Assembly: GCA_044344715.1 (NCBI GenBank) | Contig: JBIJCI010000057.1 | Location: 1 to 8,753 of the forward strand | Direction of reading: 5' to 3' | From: F1-60-MAGs027 sp044344715 | Lineage (GTDB): Bacteria; Actinomycetota; Acidimicrobiia; Acidimicrobiales; Ilumatobacteraceae | DNA: 8,753 bases | In this document: piece by piece, positions 7,280 to 8,753 of the stretch | Layout: every line of letters starts with the position of its first letter | Position numbering within the stretch: the first letter of the stretch is position 1 | Position numbers and translations under genes: made by a program | Notes under the pieces: generated by a model | Database searches by the model: none | Seen by the model: the letters and a program-made list of their open reading frames with translations, nothing else | Told to the model about the DNA's origin: nothing

Positions 7280-7353
7280 GCTCCCGTAGCTCAGTTGGAT
7301 AGAGCGACGGTTTCCTAAACCGCAGGTCGGAAGTTCGATTCTTCCCGGGGGCG
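7280..7353 (+). tRNA. tRNA-Arg (anticodon CCT)
   Basis: A full cloverleaf can be folded. The acceptor stem is GCTCCCG (7280-7286) with CGGGGGC (7346-7352), including one T:G pair. The D stem is GCTC/GAGC with loop AGTTGGATA. The anticodon arm is ACGGT-TTCCTAA-ACCGC, with anticodon CCT at 7314-7316 reading the AGG codon. The variable loop is AGGTC and the T arm is GGAAG-TTCGATT-CTTCC. The discriminator base is G7353. The outermost anticodon-stem pair (27:43) is an A:C mismatch, a small oddity. No CCA is encoded, so it must be added after transcription. tRNA genes are frequent integration sites for mobile DNA, and base composition changes just after this one. Confidence 0.95.
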
Positions 7354-7357
7354 CAAG

Positions 7358-7382
7358 CAAGTCAAGGAATTTCCTTGACTTG
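7358..7382. terminator. 25-bp perfect palindrome after the tRNA, possible terminator
   Basis: Arms CAAGTCAAGGAA (7358-7369) and TTCCTTGACTTG (7371-7382) are exact inverted copies around a single T. As RNA this gives a stem of about 10-11 bp with a short AU-rich loop, starting five bases after the mature tRNA end, the right place for a tRNA terminator or processing hairpin. No T-run follows, so it would be a U-tract-less terminator. It could instead be a protein-binding site or the remnant of an integration site. The hairpin is certain; its role is not. Confidence 0.55.
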
Positions 7383-7407
7383 ATGCGGTTTCGTGCTGCT
7401 CACTATT

Positions 7408-7428
7408 CACCAGTGTTCTCCACTGGTG
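7408..7428. terminator. Hairpin between convergent tRNA and repeat-protein gene
   Basis: CACCAGTG (7408-7415) and CACTGGTG (7421-7428) are perfect 8-bp arms around the loop TTCTC. It lies 45 bp beyond the stop of the - strand repeat-protein gene and downstream of the + strand tRNA, so it could end transcription from either side. No T-run follows on either strand. Confidence 0.4.
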
Positions 7429-7472
7429 GTGGAGTTTCGCGTGGAGTTTGTGGGGGCACTTCGATCACGCCG

Positions 7473-7949
7473 CTACGGACGCGTCGCACATCTGGTGGTT
7501 CCGAACATGTCGGTGCTGCACGATCTTGAGGTTCGGCTGCCGCCGACGCTGCCGGAGCATCTGGTGGTTCCGAACATGTCGGTGCTGCACGATTCTGAGG
7601 TTCGGCTGCCGCCGACGCTGCCGGAGCATCTGGTGGTTCCGAACATGTCGGTGCTGCACGATCTTGAGGTTCGGCTGCCGCCGACGCTGCCGGAGCATCT
7701 GGTGGTTCCGAACATGTCGGTGCTGCACGAGTTTGAGGTTCGGCTGCCGCCGACGCTGCCGGAGCATCTGGTGGTTCCGAACATGTCGGTGCTGCACGAC
7801 TGTCCAGATGGGGATGTGCGAGTGATCGGAGCAGGCGTCTTTTCGGGGGCCGAGCTTGAGGTAGAGGCCGCTGAAGCATGACCAAGGCTGATAGTCGCAA
7901 CCAAGAATCCAGATGACAAAGCAATCACGAATCTGCGGGTTTTGGGCAT
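7473..7949 (-). CDS. Secreted cysteine-rich tandem-repeat protein, 158 aa
   Basis: I do not recognise a named family. Residues 1-27 form a clear Sec signal peptide: basic MPKTRR, hydrophobic FVIALSSGFLVATISLG, and an AxA-type site HASA before A28. A Ser/Thr/Pro-rich linker (28-50) follows. The rest is five copies of SCSTDMFGTTRC joined by SGSVGGSRTS, period 23 residues. There are ten cysteines (52/62, 75/85, 98/108, 121/131, 144/154), all spaced C-x9-C, so each repeat probably closes a disulfide loop after export. The residue before each SC is the only one that varies: Q50, N73, R96, E119, R142. The frame could extend upstream to 8210, but the ATG at 7949 begins the signal peptide and follows an extended -10 at exactly leaderless distance. 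Because 69 bp is a multiple of three and lacks stops, other frames are also open; the signal peptide and codon-confined variation favour this one. It is divergent from the metzincin gene, 100 bp away. Function is unknown; surface adhesin, protease inhibitor or protease substrate are guesses. Confidence 0.75.
   Translation of the reverse strand: MPKTRRFVIALSSGFLVATISLGHASAASTSSSAPEKTPAPITRTSPSGQSCSTDMFGTTRCSGSVGGSRTSNSCSTDMFGTTRCSGSVGGSRTSRSCSTDMFGTTRCSGSVGGSRTSESCSTDMFGTTRCSGSVGGSRTSRSCSTDMFGTTRCATRP
7489..7799. repeat. 69-bp tandem repeat array (4 full copies plus a partial)
   Basis: Copies begin with TCTGGTGGTTCC at 7491, 7560, 7629, 7698 and 7767, exactly 69 bp apart. The first four are complete and the fifth stops matching after 33 bp, at 7799. 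They are identical base for base except for one triplet: TCT (copies 1 and 3), TTC (copy 2) and GTT (copy 4); CTG occupies the same place at 7800-7802. On the - strand these are the in-frame codons AGA, GAA, AAC and CAG. The array encodes the repeats of the secreted protein at 7473-7949. There are no unique spacers, so it is not a CRISPR array. Confidence 0.97.
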
Positions 7950-7955
7950 GGATAA

Positions 7956-7964
7956 ATCGTACCA
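7956..7964 (-). promoter_or_regulatory. Extended -10 promoter of the repeat-protein gene (leaderless)
   Basis: On the - strand TGG-TACGAT is followed by TTATCC and then the ATG at 7949. TGn directly before a TAnnnT hexamer is an extended -10 element, and the six-base gap places the predicted transcription start on the A of the ATG. No good -35 is visible and no Shine-Dalgarno sequence lies at normal distance, both consistent with an extended -10, leaderless gene. A small palindrome ACCACctGTGGT (7961-7972) overlaps the upstream edge and could be an operator. Confidence 0.5.
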
Positions 7965-8049
7965 CCTGTGGTTCGTTGAGAAGATTGAAGACAGGCTTTG
8001 AAAAGGGGTCGAATGCGGCGAGATAGTCCGGGCGTCACTCTGAAAGTGA

Positions 8050-8753
8050 ATGATCAAATCAAGACGCCACACCAGGTACTGGTCTCGGCTGTTTGCCGGC
8101 TTCATTCTCTCGTTCGAGTTTGGTGGGCGGATAGCCGATGTCGTATCGGTATCGGCTGTTGCTGTCGAGACAGTTTGGACGGCTGCCGGTAAGCGGTACT
8201 CCTTGTTCACCGACGCAGACGGTCGTCATCCTGTGTGGGATTGCGGGACCCCTATTGACGTTGCGGTGAACCTGCGCCAAGTATCAGAGTCGCAGTGGTC
8301 GTCGCTGCTCGACGACATCCAAGTTGCGATCGATGACATAAATGAAAGTTCGAACTTCACCCTTCGTCGCATCGGGCTCACCGATGCTGTTCCAATGAGC
8401 TCTTGGGGAACTGACTGGCGCAGATACACCCCAGCCGCCCCGGTTGTCATCGCATTCGGGAGTGGAGGGGACACTGACTTACTCCCACCAGGTGCTGCCG
8501 CGGTTGGTGGGCAGTTCTCAAGCATCGATTCCGATGGCCAGCGGCGGGCAACCGCAGGATGGGTCTACGTCGACACGCGGCACCTCGAGGACTACCCGCC
8601 AGGGCGGGGATATCTCGGGCGTGTGGGACTCCTCACGCATGAACTTCTCCACGTCCTCGGACTGGGGCACGTGGATTCTCGCCAATCGGAGTCGCTCATG
8701 ACCCCTCGCTTGTCGGATTCCTCATGCTACCTCGGTGCCGGCGATCTTGACGG
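8050..8753 (+). CDS. Matrixin-like metzincin zinc metalloprotease (3' partial)
   Basis: The reading frame starts at ATG 8050, just after two in-frame TGA codons, and is open to the right edge (234 codons seen). The zinc site HELLHVLGLGH (H197, E198, H201, G204, H207) matches the metzincin HExxHxxGxxH motif, followed after ten residues by a Met-turn SLMTP (M217). An upstream block PVWDCGTPIDVAVN (C65) and the spaced glycine-rich segment before the active site resemble bacterial matrixin-like secreted proteases. The N-terminus is basic (KSRRHTRYWSR) followed by LFAGFILSF, so a signal peptide or anchor is likely, though the hydrophobic stretch is short and interrupted. C65 and C226 may form a disulfide. 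No strong ribosome-binding site is seen. Codon use has more A/T at third positions than the genes left of the tRNA. It is divergent from the cysteine-repeat gene, with a 100-bp shared upstream region, which suggests related roles outside the cell. The extreme C-terminus is missing. Confidence 0.85.
   Translation, partial: MIKSRRHTRYWSRLFAGFILSFEFGGRIADVVSVSAVAVETVWTAAGKRYSLFTDADGRHPVWDCGTPIDVAVNLRQVSESQWSSLLDDIQVAIDDINESSNFTLRRIGLTDAVPMSSWGTDWRRYTPAAPVVIAFGSGGDTDLLPPGAAAVGGQFSSIDSDGQRRATAGWVYVDTRHLEDYPPGRGYLGRVGLLTHELLHVLGLGHVDSRQSESLMTPRLSDSSCYLGAGDLD

Noticed and set aside
3137..7382. One shared operator motif in the palindromes at 3137-3155 and 7358-7382
   Set aside because: Both contain CTTGAC and its complement, but the order of the half-sites is reversed and the spacing differs, so they are not the same site.
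7489..7799. CRISPR array
   Set aside because: Units are contiguous 69-bp tandem repeats without unique spacers, and no cas gene is seen.
7489..7802. Diversity-generating retroelement target
   Set aside because: Changes are confined to one triplet and are not explained by adenine-specific mutation (C appears as well as A and G); no reverse transcriptase or template repeat is visible in the window.
7393..7881. Plus-strand open frame of 162 codons across the repeat array
   Set aside because: It has no signal peptide or domain, and the frame is open only because a 69-bp stop-free unit repeats. In this frame the variable triplet spans two codons, whereas on the - strand it is exactly one codon.
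7403..7965. Two other minus-strand open frames across the array
   Set aside because: Low-complexity translations (Ala/Pro-rich or His/Arg/Gln-rich) without a plausible start or export signal; by-products of the repeat.
7950..8210. N-terminal extension of the repeat protein up to 8210
   Set aside because: It would bury a clear signal peptide in the middle of the protein and overlap the start of the divergent metzincin gene; its sequence has no recognisable feature.

Overview
The window looks like chromosomal DNA from a high-GC, probably actinobacterial organism. This is inferred from very GC-rich third codon positions over bases 1-7250, GTG starts, a tRNA without an encoded CCA, apparent leaderless starts, and closest-feeling protein families. 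A marine or soil acidimicrobial or mycobacterial-type actinobacterium would fit, but the sequence alone does not settle the genus.

Bases 1-7200 hold six tightly packed genes with almost no spacer DNA. In order they are: the 3' part of an acetoacetyl-CoA synthetase-like gene (+); a carotenoid oxygenase and a class I Baeyer-Villiger monooxygenase (both -, co-directional, 39 bp apart); a conserved protein of unknown function (+); and a translationally coupled pair on the - strand, a DUF1330-like tandem alpha/beta-barrel protein followed by a DUF2855 protein. Both convergent junctions are extreme: one pair of stop codons shares the palindrome CTAG, the other is separated by a single base in TGACTCA. 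A 19-bp perfect palindrome sits between the monooxygenase and the oxygenase, and an inverted repeat spans the monooxygenase/unknown divergent promoter. The gene content suggests a catabolic locus in which an alkene or carotenoid-like substrate is cleaved to a ketone or aldehyde, a ketone is oxidised to an ester, and a small acid is activated with CoA. The substrate is not known and the pathway is inference.

Bases 7280-7353 encode tRNA-Arg(CCT). Immediately after it is a 25-bp perfect palindrome and then a second hairpin. From here on base composition and codon use change (more A/T), as if a different DNA segment begins at the tRNA.

Bases 7473-8753 contain two divergent genes for probable exported proteins. 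One (-) encodes a 158-residue signal-peptide protein made almost entirely of five 23-residue, cysteine-paired repeats. Its 69-bp DNA units are identical except for exactly one codon per unit. The other (+), cut by the right edge, encodes a matrixin-like metzincin protease with HELLHVLGLGH and a Met-turn. This pair is the most unusual part of the window.
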